NCBI GenBank assembly: GCA_026421245.1
Contig: JAPKDJ010000037.1
Coordinates: forward strand, 1-37,444
Direction of reading: 5' to 3'
DNA from: Akkermansiaceae bacterium
GTDB taxonomy: Bacteria > Verrucomicrobiota > Verrucomicrobiia > Verrucomicrobiales > Akkermansiaceae
Length of the DNA stretch: 37,444 nt
The translations under genes were made by a program, and so were the position numbers. Shown here piece by piece: positions 24,379 through 32,150 of the stretch. Every line of letters starts with the position of its first letter. Position 1 is the first letter of the stretch. The notes under the pieces were generated by a model that had not been told where the DNA came from, ran no database searches, and saw only the letters and a list, made by a program, of their open reading frames with translations.

Positions 24379-26241
24379 TTACCACGTATAGGTGGCCCCA
24401 ACGTAGAAGGCCCGACCCGGCCCCTCGATCTCACTCCCGGAGCCGTAGGTATCGGGGAAGATCTCGTACTCGGTGTCGAAAAGATTTTCCACTCGGGCAT
24501 GGAAGGTAACATTTTCGCTAAGGCGAATTTCGCCATAGACTCTCGCCGTGATGCGACTGTTCGTCGAGGGATTGTTTCCAGCGAGATAGGCAGCCCCACC
24601 AACATAGGAAGCACCCGTTCCAACCATCCAGGAATCAGCCTTGTAGCTCACATCAAAAGCGGCCAACTCGTCCGGCAGATCGATCACCTCTTCATCAAAT
24701 TGCGCGGTGCAGGCAAACCGATACCGCAATCGTTCATCCAAAAAGTGTCCGCTCGCCTCAAGTTCGAGACCGCTCACCGAAGACTCGCCGGAGCTGTTCA
24801 CCCTAATCACACGATTGGTTGCTCCAAGTGGGTTCCCTCCTGAACTCACGCGAGAGACGATGGCATTTTCCAGATCCTGATCGAAGTAAGTCAGCCCCAT
24901 TCGATGATCTCCAAACTGCTGCCCTACTCCGATTTCCCACCCCCCGATCCCCTCGGATTCCAGGTTGGGATTGGCGAGCTGAGTCGAGAAGAGTGAAGGG
25001 AAGAACTCCGCATCTAGGCGGGTGGGATTTCGATAGGCATCACTCAACCTAGCGTGTAACCGTGTTCCGGATTCCTCGAAAGTGTAGACCGCTCCGACGT
25101 TCCAGGCAGCATCTCCGCCAAACTCATCGTGTTCGTCGAATCGTCCTCCCGCCTCGAGCAGAAGCGCTTCGAATGGGCGGAAGTAGAAGTTGGCATAGGC
25201 ACCGGCGATCGTGTCTTCGGAAGAGCGTTCGCTAGTATTTGCGAAATCGCTGCGGGCTGCCTCAATCCCGGCAACTGCGGTCAACGAATCGTAAATTTCG
25301 ATTTCATTGCTCCAATTGAAAGTGAACCGCTCAAAGTCGGTTCCAAAATGAAAACCATCGAAATCACCCCGATAGTTTTCGTTGTAATACCCTAGGGTCA
25401 AACGCGATTCCCAACCGGGGGAAACATCGTAGAAGACATGCACCGCGAAGAGCGAAGTCTTGGTTTTTATTTCAGAATTCCGAATCCCAAAAGTAGTCAG
25501 TGCCCGCGTCTTCAGGAAGTTATCGGTGCCTCGATAGCTCATCTTCAAGCGCAGATCATCGTGCAATTCCCATTGCAACGCGAGGTTGGCATAATTCTGT
25601 TCATAGTCGTGGATGGGCAGATTGGTATAGGTATCGTTTGAGGTGAAAAGTCGCCCCGCTTCAGCGCCAAAGGCAAACCGATCAAGTTTCCCCTGGGAAC
25701 TATAAGCCAATCGATAAGTGTCAAAGCTTCCCCCTTCCCCCCAAACCTTAAAGGAAGGCGCCTCCGTTCCCACAACGGTTTCGTAGCCAATCACCCCTCC
25801 CCCAGCCCCTGTGCCATAAAGAACGCTTTGAGGACCTCGTAAGACCTCCAAGCGGGTAATATTTCCCAGCTGACTGTTTGCAAGAAAGCTTCCGCTCCCA
25901 TTCGTCGTATCCGAAATCTTAACGCCATCAACAACGACTTGCTGGTAGTTCGTCGGCAAGCCACGGAGAATTGCCGTTCCAGTATTTCCGGTGAGACCCG
26001 CTGTCGAAAGGGCCTGGGTCCCGGGAATAAGAGCCATCGACTCAAGCAAGCGATATCGCTGCATTCTCGCCAACTCTTCGGCGGTCACGACCCCCACCGA
26101 GACGGCATTGTCATTTTTGGGCGAATCGATCCGCCTTGCCAGAACCGTCAGAGGCTCCAATTCTTCGACTTCTTGCGCCGGGAAAATGCCCGCTCCAATA
26201 AGTCCCGTCAGCCCAAAAAGGACGTTCTTTTTTTCAATCAT
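24379..26241 (-). CDS. btuB: TonB-dependent outer-membrane receptor, vitamin B12 transporter type
   Basis: In the 620-residue product a signal sequence (about 1-22) is followed by a TonB-box-like segment (EPLTVLARR). The plug domain is about 45-165 (TAILRGLPTNYQQVVVDGVKI, ITRLEVLRGPQSVLYGTGAGGGVIGYET), and the 22-strand beta-barrel ends with the expected C-terminal aromatic signature (FYVGATYTW). HARVENLFDTEYEIF is the usual penultimate barrel motif. The upstream mRNA carries a cobalamin riboswitch, so B12 or a related corrinoid is the best ligand prediction. The length and plug fit BtuB. No BtuCDF, ExbBD or TonB gene is in the window. Confidence 0.9.
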   Translation of the reverse strand: MIEKKNVLFGLTGLIGAGIFPAQEVEELEPLTVLARRIDSPKNDNAVSVGVVTAEELARMQRYRLLESMALIPGTQALSTAGLTGNTGTAILRGLPTNYQQVVVDGVKISDTTNGSGSFLANSQLGNITRLEVLRGPQSVLYGTGAGGGVIGYETVVGTEAPSFKVWGEGGSFDTYRLAYSSQGKLDRFAFGAEAGRLFTSNDTYTNLPIHDYEQNYANLALQWELHDDLRLKMSYRGTDNFLKTRALTTFGIRNSEIKTKTSLFAVHVFYDVSPGWESRLTLGYYNENYRGDFDGFHFGTDFERFTFNWSNEIEIYDSLTAVAGIEAARSDFANTSERSSEDTIAGAYANFYFRPFEALLLEAGGRFDEHDEFGGDAAWNVGAVYTFEESGTRLHARLSDAYRNPTRLDAEFFPSLFSTQLANPNLESEGIGGWEIGVGQQFGDHRMGLTYFDQDLENAIVSRVSSGGNPLGATNRVIRVNSSGESSVSGLELEASGHFLDERLRYRFACTAQFDEEVIDLPDELAAFDVSYKADSWMVGTGASYVGGAAYLAGNNPSTNSRITARVYGEIRLSENVTFHARVENLFDTEYEIFPDTYGSGSEIEGPGRAFYVGATYTW

Positions 26242-26674
26242 TTGTTGGTTTCAAATCAGGCCCCTGTATTCCGCAGGATCCGGGTTTGTCAAAATTTCAG
26301 GCTGGCGATCTGGCTCGCTTCGTCTGTCGAAGGACAAAGCTTACAGTGGCGGGACCGCTCCGGAATTCCTCTTTTCAGAAGTCACCGGATTCCCCATCAA
26401 TTTCCTGCCCGTGCGACGGGCTTCCCAAAATTACCGATCCTCTCCGAGAATCGACGATCGAGTGATAGGCCAAGACCGTTCCGGCGGGAAGAGCAAAGCA
26501 ACAAATATTAAAGTTCTGGATTTCCCCGATTGAGAATCCTTGCGACCTGACATCAGCCGTGACAGAATGAAAAGTAACTTTATGGTAGCGATTACCTACA
26601 AGAAACATATTTCCATTAAGTATTCTTAACAAAGAATTGTTTTTGCTTCGCTTCCCCTTTAACTCTCTCATCAG
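26242..26674. other. Divergent intergenic region with riboswitch leader
   Basis: This 433-bp region lies between the TonB receptor (minus) and the LysM lipoprotein (plus). The left half is the riboswitch leader. The part from about 26440 to 26674 has no recognisable gene; AT-rich stretches near 26590-26650 may contain the LysM-gene promoter. Confidence 0.4.
26292..26437 (-). promoter_or_regulatory. Cobalamin (B12) riboswitch
   Basis: Read on the minus strand, the leader contains the class hallmarks in order: GGGAATCCGGTG, then ATTCCGGAGCGG directly before TCCCGCCACTGTAA, and a B12-box segment GAGCCAGATCGCCAGCC. AATTTT-type sequences at both ends can close P1. It ends about 50 nt upstream of the TonB-receptor ATG. 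Adenosylcobalamin binding would be expected to repress receptor expression, the usual arrangement for btuB. The boundaries are approximate. Confidence 0.93.
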
Positions 26675-27133
26675 ATGAACCTTCGTTTCTGCCAGACCTT
26701 TCTTCTCCTTTTGACATCCGTAGTCTTTGTCGGATGTTCGCGCAGCGGCAGAGAACCTTACTACAATCCCGAAGTCGGCCCCTTCGATGAAGATGGGAAT
26801 TATGTGGAAGCGTGGGCTGACAATCCTCCCAAGCGCGTGGCCAGTATACGGAAAACACAACCCACCCAAAACCCAAGGCCCGTTGCAAAGCCTCGTCCAG
26901 TCACCACGGCCAAGGTCACACCAAAGCCCAGGCCGCGTCCGGTCGTTAAGCCCAAGCCTAGACCCAAACCGGTTGTGGCGAAGCGAAAGTCAATCAAGCA
27001 CATGATCAAGAAAGGCGACACGCTTTGGGGACTCTCCAGGCGCTATGGCGTCAGCGTTACCGCCATTCAAAAAGCCAATAGGATCTCCGGAACGAACATT
27101 CGGGCCGGTAAGACCATCCTCATCCCGAAGTAG
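26675..27133 (+). CDS. LysM-domain lipoprotein
   Basis: The 152-residue product has a lipoprotein signal peptide with lipobox VGC (FCQTFLLLLTSVVFVGC), so it should be lipid-anchored after cleavage before that cysteine. Residues about 60-105 are a Pro/Lys/Arg-rich, presumably extended linker (repeats of KPRPRP type) able to span the peptidoglycan or periplasm. A single C-terminal LysM (about 108-152, KHMIKKGDTLWGLSRRYGVS ... NIRAGKTILIPK) binds peptidoglycan. It is probably a cell-wall tether. It lies 75 bp upstream of the DsbD-N protein gene. Confidence 0.9.
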   Translation: MNLRFCQTFLLLLTSVVFVGCSRSGREPYYNPEVGPFDEDGNYVEAWADNPPKRVASIRKTQPTQNPRPVAKPRPVTTAKVTPKPRPRPVVKPKPRPKPVVAKRKSIKHMIKKGDTLWGLSRRYGVSVTAIQKANRISGTNIRAGKTILIPK

Positions 27134-27187
27134 GAACACAGGAGTCTTTCAAAACCCTCGTTTGGTGAAATGTCCCACCCACATGGC

Positions 27188-27208
27188 GACGTATTGAAGC
27201 AATACGTC
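27188..27208 (+). promoter_or_regulatory. Perfect 9-bp hairpin abutting the start codon of the DsbD-N gene
   Basis: GACGTATTG and CAATACGTC enclose a 3-nt loop AAG and end exactly at the base before the ATG at 27209. CAT at 27182-27184 can further pair with the ATG itself across a 3-nt bulge. The RNA hairpin would cover the region where a ribosome must bind, so it may control translation or be an operator. Confidence 0.45.
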
Positions 27209-28015
27209 ATGAGAGTCATACTTTTCCTCACCATTTTCACGGCCCTCTTGCCCGCCAAGGATCCCCAACTTGAGGGTCCCGGACTTTCCATCACCCTCAT
27301 CTCGGAAAACCGAAGCGTCACCGCAGGGCAACCTTTTACCGTCGGACTCCACATTCATCATCACCCCGGTTTCCACACGTATTGGAAAAACCCCGGAATG
27401 GTGGGAATGGAGACATCCATTGAGTGGATCCTCCCGGAAGGCTTCACCGCATCCGAAATTCAATGGCCGAATCCGCAAAACACCTTCATGGCCGACTACC
27501 CCTGCCACGGGTATGAACGCGACGTCACCCTGCTCGTCATCATTTCACCACCCAAGAAAATCTCCGCCAAGGAAGTGACCTTAAAAGCCAAAGGGATATG
27601 GATGTGCTGCGCCAAAGGGTGCTTCCCGGGGCACGAAACATTTTCCATGTCTCTTCCCGTCACCAAGGAACCCATTGCCGATGCCACCGCGAAGGCCCAT
27701 ATTTCAAAGGCCGCCAGCGAAATGCCTTCGACAGAACACAAGGTCAAGGCGACGCTTCTCAGTGAAATCGATGCCCGCGCGATCAAGATTCACTTTCAAA
27801 GTTCCAATGCTCTGCCCGCCAAGGACCTGTATTTTTTCTCAAACGACCGACAGATCTCATCGGACAAACCGCAAAAATTTGAAACTCAAAAAAACGGTTC
27901 AATCATTCTGATCGTCCCTCGCTCCGAATTCTCGCCCAAAGGAGCAACCTCCATCGAAGGAGTCTTGAAAGCAGGCGAAGCGCACCTCGCGATCAAGGCA
28001 ACCTCAGCCAGCTAA
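27209..28015 (+). CDS. Secreted stand-alone DsbD N-terminal (thiol:disulfide exchange) domain protein
   Basis: The start at 27209 begins the signal peptide (MRVILFLTIFTALLPA). In the 268-residue product the body matches the DsbD N-terminal, immunoglobulin-like domain: FHTYWKNPGMVGMETSIEWIL, IQWPNPQ, GYERDVTLLVI, and the cysteine region WMCCAKGCFPGH with Cys133, Cys134 and Cys138. In full-length DsbD this domain passes electrons from the membrane domain to periplasmic partners. Here the transmembrane and thioredoxin domains are missing, so a partner gene elsewhere is expected. The extra Cys134 next to Cys133 is unusual. Confidence 0.82.
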   Translation: MRVILFLTIFTALLPAKDPQLEGPGLSITLISENRSVTAGQPFTVGLHIHHHPGFHTYWKNPGMVGMETSIEWILPEGFTASEIQWPNPQNTFMADYPCHGYERDVTLLVIISPPKKISAKEVTLKAKGIWMCCAKGCFPGHETFSMSLPVTKEPIADATAKAHISKAASEMPSTEHKVKATLLSEIDARAIKIHFQSSNALPAKDLYFFSNDRQISSDKPQKFETQKNGSIILIVPRSEFSPKGATSIEGVLKAGEAHLAIKATSAS

Positions 28016-28063
28016 CAACTTGCTAACCCACCGCTGCGCATAGGCTCTTACGTCTTCCTGCCC

Positions 28064-28451
28064 ATGTCTTATCTGGATCTTCAAAGTGCCATCCGTCGGC
28101 ATTTTCTGCGTGATTGCACAACGGGAATGGGAGGGATGTGGTTGACCAATCAACTTACCATGGATTCGGCTGCAGCAGCTCCCATGGTCATCAATCATGA
28201 CCGCGCGGCGCCCCCTCGCTCCGCAACTCCCCCCGATAAATCCCAAGGTAAAAAAGGTCATCTATCTCCACATGATCGGAGCTCCGGCTCAACTGGGGCT
28301 TTTTGACTACCAAGCAATCCTGAAGAAATACGACGGTAAAGACTGCCCGCAAAGTTACCTGGAAGGCGAGCGCTTCGCACTCTTGACGAAACTATCAGCG
28401 CGAGCGATCTTTCTCCGTCTGGATTCGTCTCTTTCTTCCAACATGATTTAG
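28064..28451 (+). pseudogene. Truncated, frameshifted remnant of a DUF1501 gene
   Basis: Frame A from 28064 encodes DLQSAIRRHFLRDCTTGMGG, the typical start of DUF1501 proteins. After about 28200 the similarity jumps to another frame: ARRPLAPQLPPINPKVKKVI, YLHMIGAPAQLGLFDYQAIL, and KKYDGKDCPQSYLEGERFA. After about 28380 recognisable sequence ends (normal proteins are about 450-480 residues). One frameshift near 28200 and loss of the C-terminal three quarters make it a pseudogene. DUF1501 proteins are paired with PSCyt1/PSD1 proteins in PVC genomes; a PSCyt1 scrap is at 5560. Confidence 0.8.
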
Positions 28452-29737
28452 CTTTCAGCGCGAAGAGTGACCGAGCGACCGTGGGCATACAGCCCTTCCA
28501 TTGCCGCAAAATGTTCAACCACTTTTTGCGATTTTCTTACGGCAGCCTGATCCATGCGCACAACACTCGCACGGCGCTGAAACTGGTCGGCTCGAAGCCC
28601 TGAGAATGATCTCCCCGATCCTTCGGTCGGCAAGGTGTGACTTGGGCCGGCGAGGAAGTCGCCCACGGCAACCGCCGAGTAGTTTCCGACATAGATCGCG
28701 CCAGCTGTTCTTACCTGATCGAGCCACTTGTCTTCATCTTTCGCGACCAAAATCAAGTGCTCGGGAGCCCAGTCATTCACGATCGCGATCGAATCCTTCA
28801 TCGACTTGGTCAGCAAAATAAATCCCGCTCTCTTAAGAGCCTTTGTCGCAATCTCACGGCGAGGAGTCTCGGCCAGTTGCTCTTTCAACTCCACTTGGAT
28901 GTCTTTAAAAAGCCTCTTCGAGTGGGTCACCACTCCAACCACCGAATCCGGCCCGTGTTCCGCTTGGGCGAGAAGATCGGCAGCGAGAAAGCGAGCGTTT
29001 CCGGTGGCATCAGAGGCAATCAAAACCTCACTTGGTCCGGGCAGAAGATCGATCGAGACAGCCCCCACCATCTGACGTTTCGCTTCAACGACGTAGCTAT
29101 TCCCCGGTCCAAAAACCTTATCGACCGGCGCGATACTCTTGGTCCCCAGCGAAAGCGCAGCAATGCCATGGGCTCCTCCTGCTTTGTAAATTTCGGTCGC
29201 TCCCGCAACGTCCAATGCATAGAGTAGGTCCAAATTTACGGAGCCATCCGGTCCCGGTGGTGTCGCCGCCACGATCTCGGGAACCCCTGCCGCCTGGGCA
29301 AAGCCAGCGGTCATCAAGGACGTCGATACCAGAGGCGCTTTTCCTCCCGGCACGTAGACCCCCACCCTGTCGAATGGCACAAATCGCTCACCCACTTCAA
29401 CTCCCTGGGGATTCATGGCAGTCCAATTCTTGCGAAGACTTTTCTGGGCAAAAGAATGGATATTTTTCAAGGAAGCCGTAATCGCAGCCTTGGTTTCCTG
29501 ACTCACCGAAGCGCGTGCATGTTCCAACTCGGATTCGCTGACTCTCAGGGTCTTTGGAGTGAGTTTTGCACCATCAAACTTCTCGGCAAAGGAAATGAGA
29601 GCTTTGTCTCCCCTCCTTGCGACCTCGGCTACGATTCCCGCCACCGCATCCGAAACAGCATCGCTCGGGATCGCCCGACGATACAGCTTCTTAACAAAGG
29701 CCGGATAGCCCTTGTCCTCGTAGGTGACAATTTTCAT
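28448..29737 (-). CDS. hisD: Histidinol dehydrogenase
   Basis: The enzyme oxidises L-histidinol twice to L-histidine with NAD, the last step of histidine synthesis. The 429-residue product has family length and motifs: FDRVGVYVPGGKAPLVSTSL, EIYKAGGAHGIAALSLGTKS, DKVFGPGNSYVVEAKRQ, and LLPGPSEVLIASD. The zinc-ligand regions are DLLAQAEHGPDS and FLAGPSHTLPTEGSG, and the catalytic base region is NDWAPEHLIL. No other his gene is adjacent. The 3' end touches the DUF1501 scrap. Confidence 0.96.
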   Translation of the reverse strand: MKIVTYEDKGYPAFVKKLYRRAIPSDAVSDAVAGIVAEVARRGDKALISFAEKFDGAKLTPKTLRVSESELEHARASVSQETKAAITASLKNIHSFAQKSLRKNWTAMNPQGVEVGERFVPFDRVGVYVPGGKAPLVSTSLMTAGFAQAAGVPEIVAATPPGPDGSVNLDLLYALDVAGATEIYKAGGAHGIAALSLGTKSIAPVDKVFGPGNSYVVEAKRQMVGAVSIDLLPGPSEVLIASDATGNARFLAADLLAQAEHGPDSVVGVVTHSKRLFKDIQVELKEQLAETPRREIATKALKRAGFILLTKSMKDSIAIVNDWAPEHLILVAKDEDKWLDQVRTAGAIYVGNYSAVAVGDFLAGPSHTLPTEGSGRSFSGLRADQFQRRASVVRMDQAAVRKSQKVVEHFAAMEGLYAHGRSVTLRAES

Positions 29738-29795
29738 CTCCGCTATTTAATGCCAGATGGCGGGAAGAACAAGAGAATCGACCGGCCGAAGAAAA

Positions 29796-30896
29796 CTATC
29801 CGTTCAACTTCTCCAGACTCTTGGCGAGAAACTTACCATCCTTGCGGAAGAGCTTTCCATCAAAGTAGATTTCGCCACCTCCGTAGTCCTTGCGCTGAAT
29901 ATTCACCATATCCCAGTGGACTGAAGAACGGTTGCCATTGTCCGCTTCCTCGTAAGCTTGTCCCGGAGTGAAGTGAAAACTCCCCGCGATCTTCTCATCA
30001 AACAAAATATCGCGCATGGGCTCGCGAATCACCGGATTGAAGCCCAATGCAAACTCACCCACGAAACGAGCTCCGGCATCACTATCGAGGATCTTGTTGA
30101 GCTCTCTGGTCTTTCCTCCCGCCGCTTCGGCCTTGATGATTTTCCCTTTCTCAAAAATCAGTTTAATCCCATCGAATCCAATCCCGCGATAAATGGTAGG
30201 AGCGTTGTAAGTGATCACCCCTTCCACCGAGTCCTTGACCGGAGCAGTGAAGACCTCTCCATCGGGAATATTGTAATTCCCACCACAAGCAATCGCCGGA
30301 ATATCCTTGATCGAGAACTTCAGATCAGTCCCTTTTCCCAAAAGGTGCACGTCATTGGCCTTCTCCATGAATCGGGCCAAGGCATTCATCGAAGGGACAA
30401 GGCTCTTGTAGTCAAGCAGGCAAACCTTGAAGTAAAAATCCTCAAACGCTTCGGTGCTCATTCCCGCCTGCTGGGCCATCGCCGGATGGGGCCAGCGAAG
30501 CACACACCACTTTGTCTTTTTCACCCGATGATCGAGCACCTTCCGAATATGCTTCATCGCAACTCCCATCTCCTTCGCCGGAACATCGCTAGTTTCGGTA
30601 ATATTGTGGGATCCCCGAATCGCAATATAGGCATCCATGTCCCTCATCTCGGCGAGGAGATGCTTGGCCGTCGCTTTGTATTGTTCATCGCTCGCCTTCA
30701 TCAAAAGCTCTCGACTGAGACGATTGGAGCCCAAACGAAGAAACGGCTCAGCCTTTCGGGATCTCACCTCACGGATCAAAGCAACCGCCATGTCCTCCGG
30801 GGTATCGACAAGATCCAAAAGGATCTTCTCGCCTTTTTTAAGAGAGGTTGAGTAACGGATGAGTTGTTTGGCCAGTTCGGTATACCTTGGGTCCAT
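29796..30896 (-). CDS. M29-family metallo-aminopeptidase (thermophilic aminopeptidase family)
   Basis: The start at 30896 gives [20 protein letters not shown], the usual family N-terminus; 16 upstream codons are open but unlikely. The 366-residue product shows the M29 pattern: [20 protein letters not shown] near the N-terminus, [17 protein letters not shown] (metal-binding Glu), [14 protein letters not shown] (metal-binding Glu), and [12 protein letters not shown] with [10 protein letters not shown] carrying the metal-binding His and Asp. It is a cytoplasmic broad-specificity peptidase requiring two divalent metal ions. It lies 58 bp upstream of hisD on the same strand; functional linkage is not obvious. 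Confidence 0.92.
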   Translation of the reverse strand: MDPRYTELAKQLIRYSTSLKKGEKILLDLVDTPEDMAVALIREVRSRKAEPFLRLGSNRLSRELLMKASDEQYKATAKHLLAEMRDMDAYIAIRGSHNITETSDVPAKEMGVAMKHIRKVLDHRVKKTKWCVLRWPHPAMAQQAGMSTEAFEDFYFKVCLLDYKSLVPSMNALARFMEKANDVHLLGKGTDLKFSIKDIPAIACGGNYNIPDGEVFTAPVKDSVEGVITYNAPTIYRGIGFDGIKLIFEKGKIIKAEAAGGKTRELNKILDSDAGARFVGEFALGFNPVIREPMRDILFDEKIAGSFHFTPGQAYEEADNGNRSSVHWDMVNIQRKDYGGGEIYFDGKLFRKDGKFLAKSLEKLNG

Positions 30897-30983
30897 GGAC
30901 CGAAGAAACCGTGTTGTCCTCAATTGGACAATCAGAAAAACCAAGCCTCACTTAATTAGAGGCTCGAACAAACGAAACCGATC

Positions 30984-31184
30984 CTAGTTGTCGTCGCGCC
31001 ACTGTTCATAGGTGCGCCCACCCGGAATCTCCGGATCATCAAGATGCGAATTCGCATCGAGCTTGCGGCCCAGTTCAGACTCATCAAATGCCCCACCACC
31101 GCCAACGTGGTTATTGGGTGCCTCACAAGATGTGAGAACAGACACAAAGGCCAGCGCAAGGACAGTAAAGACAGCACGTTTCAT
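30984..31184 (-). CDS. Small predicted lipoprotein
   Basis: The 66-residue product has a lipoprotein signal (KRAVFTVLALAFVSVLTSC) with lipobox LTSC, so the mature part is only about 46 residues, acidic and polar (ending GGRTYEQWRDDN). It has no recognised domain. It lies between the Sec-type msrA and the aminopeptidase gene on the same strand, 75 bp after msrA. The lipobox and codon composition support it as a real small gene. Confidence 0.65.
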   Translation of the reverse strand: MKRAVFTVLALAFVSVLTSCEAPNNHVGGGGAFDESELGRKLDANSHLDDPEIPGGRTYEQWRDDN

Positions 31185-31259
31185 TAAAGGGATTATGACT
31201 GTTAAGATCGCTCCGGCAAGTCCGGACTCCCCCTCTAAAAAAGAAAACGCCCTCTTCGT

Positions 31260-32042
31260 TTACTCCCCCTCCTTGATCATGCCAGAAGCCGCCTTAGAGA
31301 GAGCTCCTTCGAGCTCTTTTGGCAATCCGAATTCGGGGATCTCCTTCACAAAAAGGCTCCAGTCCTTTTTCATCCCACTTCCAAGGTATGCGTTCAACCG
31401 AGCTGCCACTGTCGAATCTGCGAGAGATTTTCCATCGGGATAAGTCTTGGTCAGCACATCGCGAACTTCGGAAAAGCGGGTCAGGTAATATTTCTGATGA
31501 TAGTCTTCCGCATAGGTAAACTTGGCGACCGGCAGGATACTGGTCTGGACCCGGGCCACTTCCACGCCCTGTTTACTGGCCGCTTCAGCCCGAGACTTCT
31601 CAGCCGTTTTCTTCTGGGCTTCATCATGATAAAAGACCCCATTCATATATTGGCGGGAGGAATTGATCTGATCACATCGATGCGCAGACCAAAAAATGTC
31701 AAGCAGGTCGGTGTAACTCAATACTTCCGGATCGAAATCGATCGAAATCACTTCGGTATGGTTTCCCAGACTATAGTAGGAAGGATTCTCCTTCTCACCA
31801 CCGGCATATCCAACACGCGTACGTAAAACCCCTTTGAGACTTCCGAACTCGGAATCAGGCCCCCAAAATCATCCCAAACCAAAGGTCGCGGTTTGAAATT
31901 TCACCTTCGCCGTTTTCGCATCAAGCGGAAGCGTCATTGCCGACACCTTCCCGTCGGCCTTGGGGAGTTTTTCTCCGGGAGCAATTCCTGCCATAAGGGC
32001 TAAACCTGCTATCACTCCGCCAATGATCAATCGAAATTTCAT
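31260..32042 (-). CDS. msrA: Secreted selenocysteine-containing peptide methionine sulfoxide reductase A (TGA read as Sec)
   Basis: The enzyme reduces methionine-S-sulfoxide in proteins. One open frame of 261 codons is interrupted only by TGA at 31869-31871 (residue 58). The local sequence is TATFGLG-[TGA]-FWGPDSEFGSLKG, so the stop sits exactly on the catalytic Cys of the MsrA signature GCFWG. Upstream is a signal peptide (MKFRLIIGGVIAGLALMAGI). Downstream the frame continues with GVLRTRVGYAGGEKENPSYY, SLGNHTEVISIDFDPEVLSY, FWSAHRCDQ and SRQYMNGVFYH to a natural stop, a full MsrA fold with no other lesion. A stem-loop fitting bacterial SECIS rules begins directly after the TGA. An alternative is a recent nonsense mutant (TGC/TGT to TGA); the hairpin and the intact remainder argue against it. 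Length of the product is 260 residues. Confidence 0.82.
31833..31871 (-). promoter_or_regulatory. Candidate bacterial SECIS element of msrA
   Basis: Read 5'-3' on the minus strand from the TGA, 19 nt separate the TGA from a 4-nt apical loop AGUU, which has G in its first two positions. The upper stem UUCCG/CGGAA is perfect. It extends by GA/UC past one bulged G (31840), and UUUG (31867-31864) can pair with CAAA (31836-31833) at the base. Loop size, guanine position and distance fit the published bacterial SECIS consensus. Confidence 0.7.
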
Positions 32043-32150
32043 AGAACTGCCAGTATGATGGCACAGAATTAAAATTATTCCAGTCCAAGTAAACCTTCTA
32101 CTTTTTCCCTTTGCTTCCCGACAGAATCCACCAAACGCTACTTCGGACGA

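Noticed and set aside
31260..31751. Short 163-residue MsrA starting at the internal ATG
   Set aside because: It would lack the entire active-site region, while the upstream in-frame sequence encodes the missing MsrA N-terminus and a signal peptide across one TGA.
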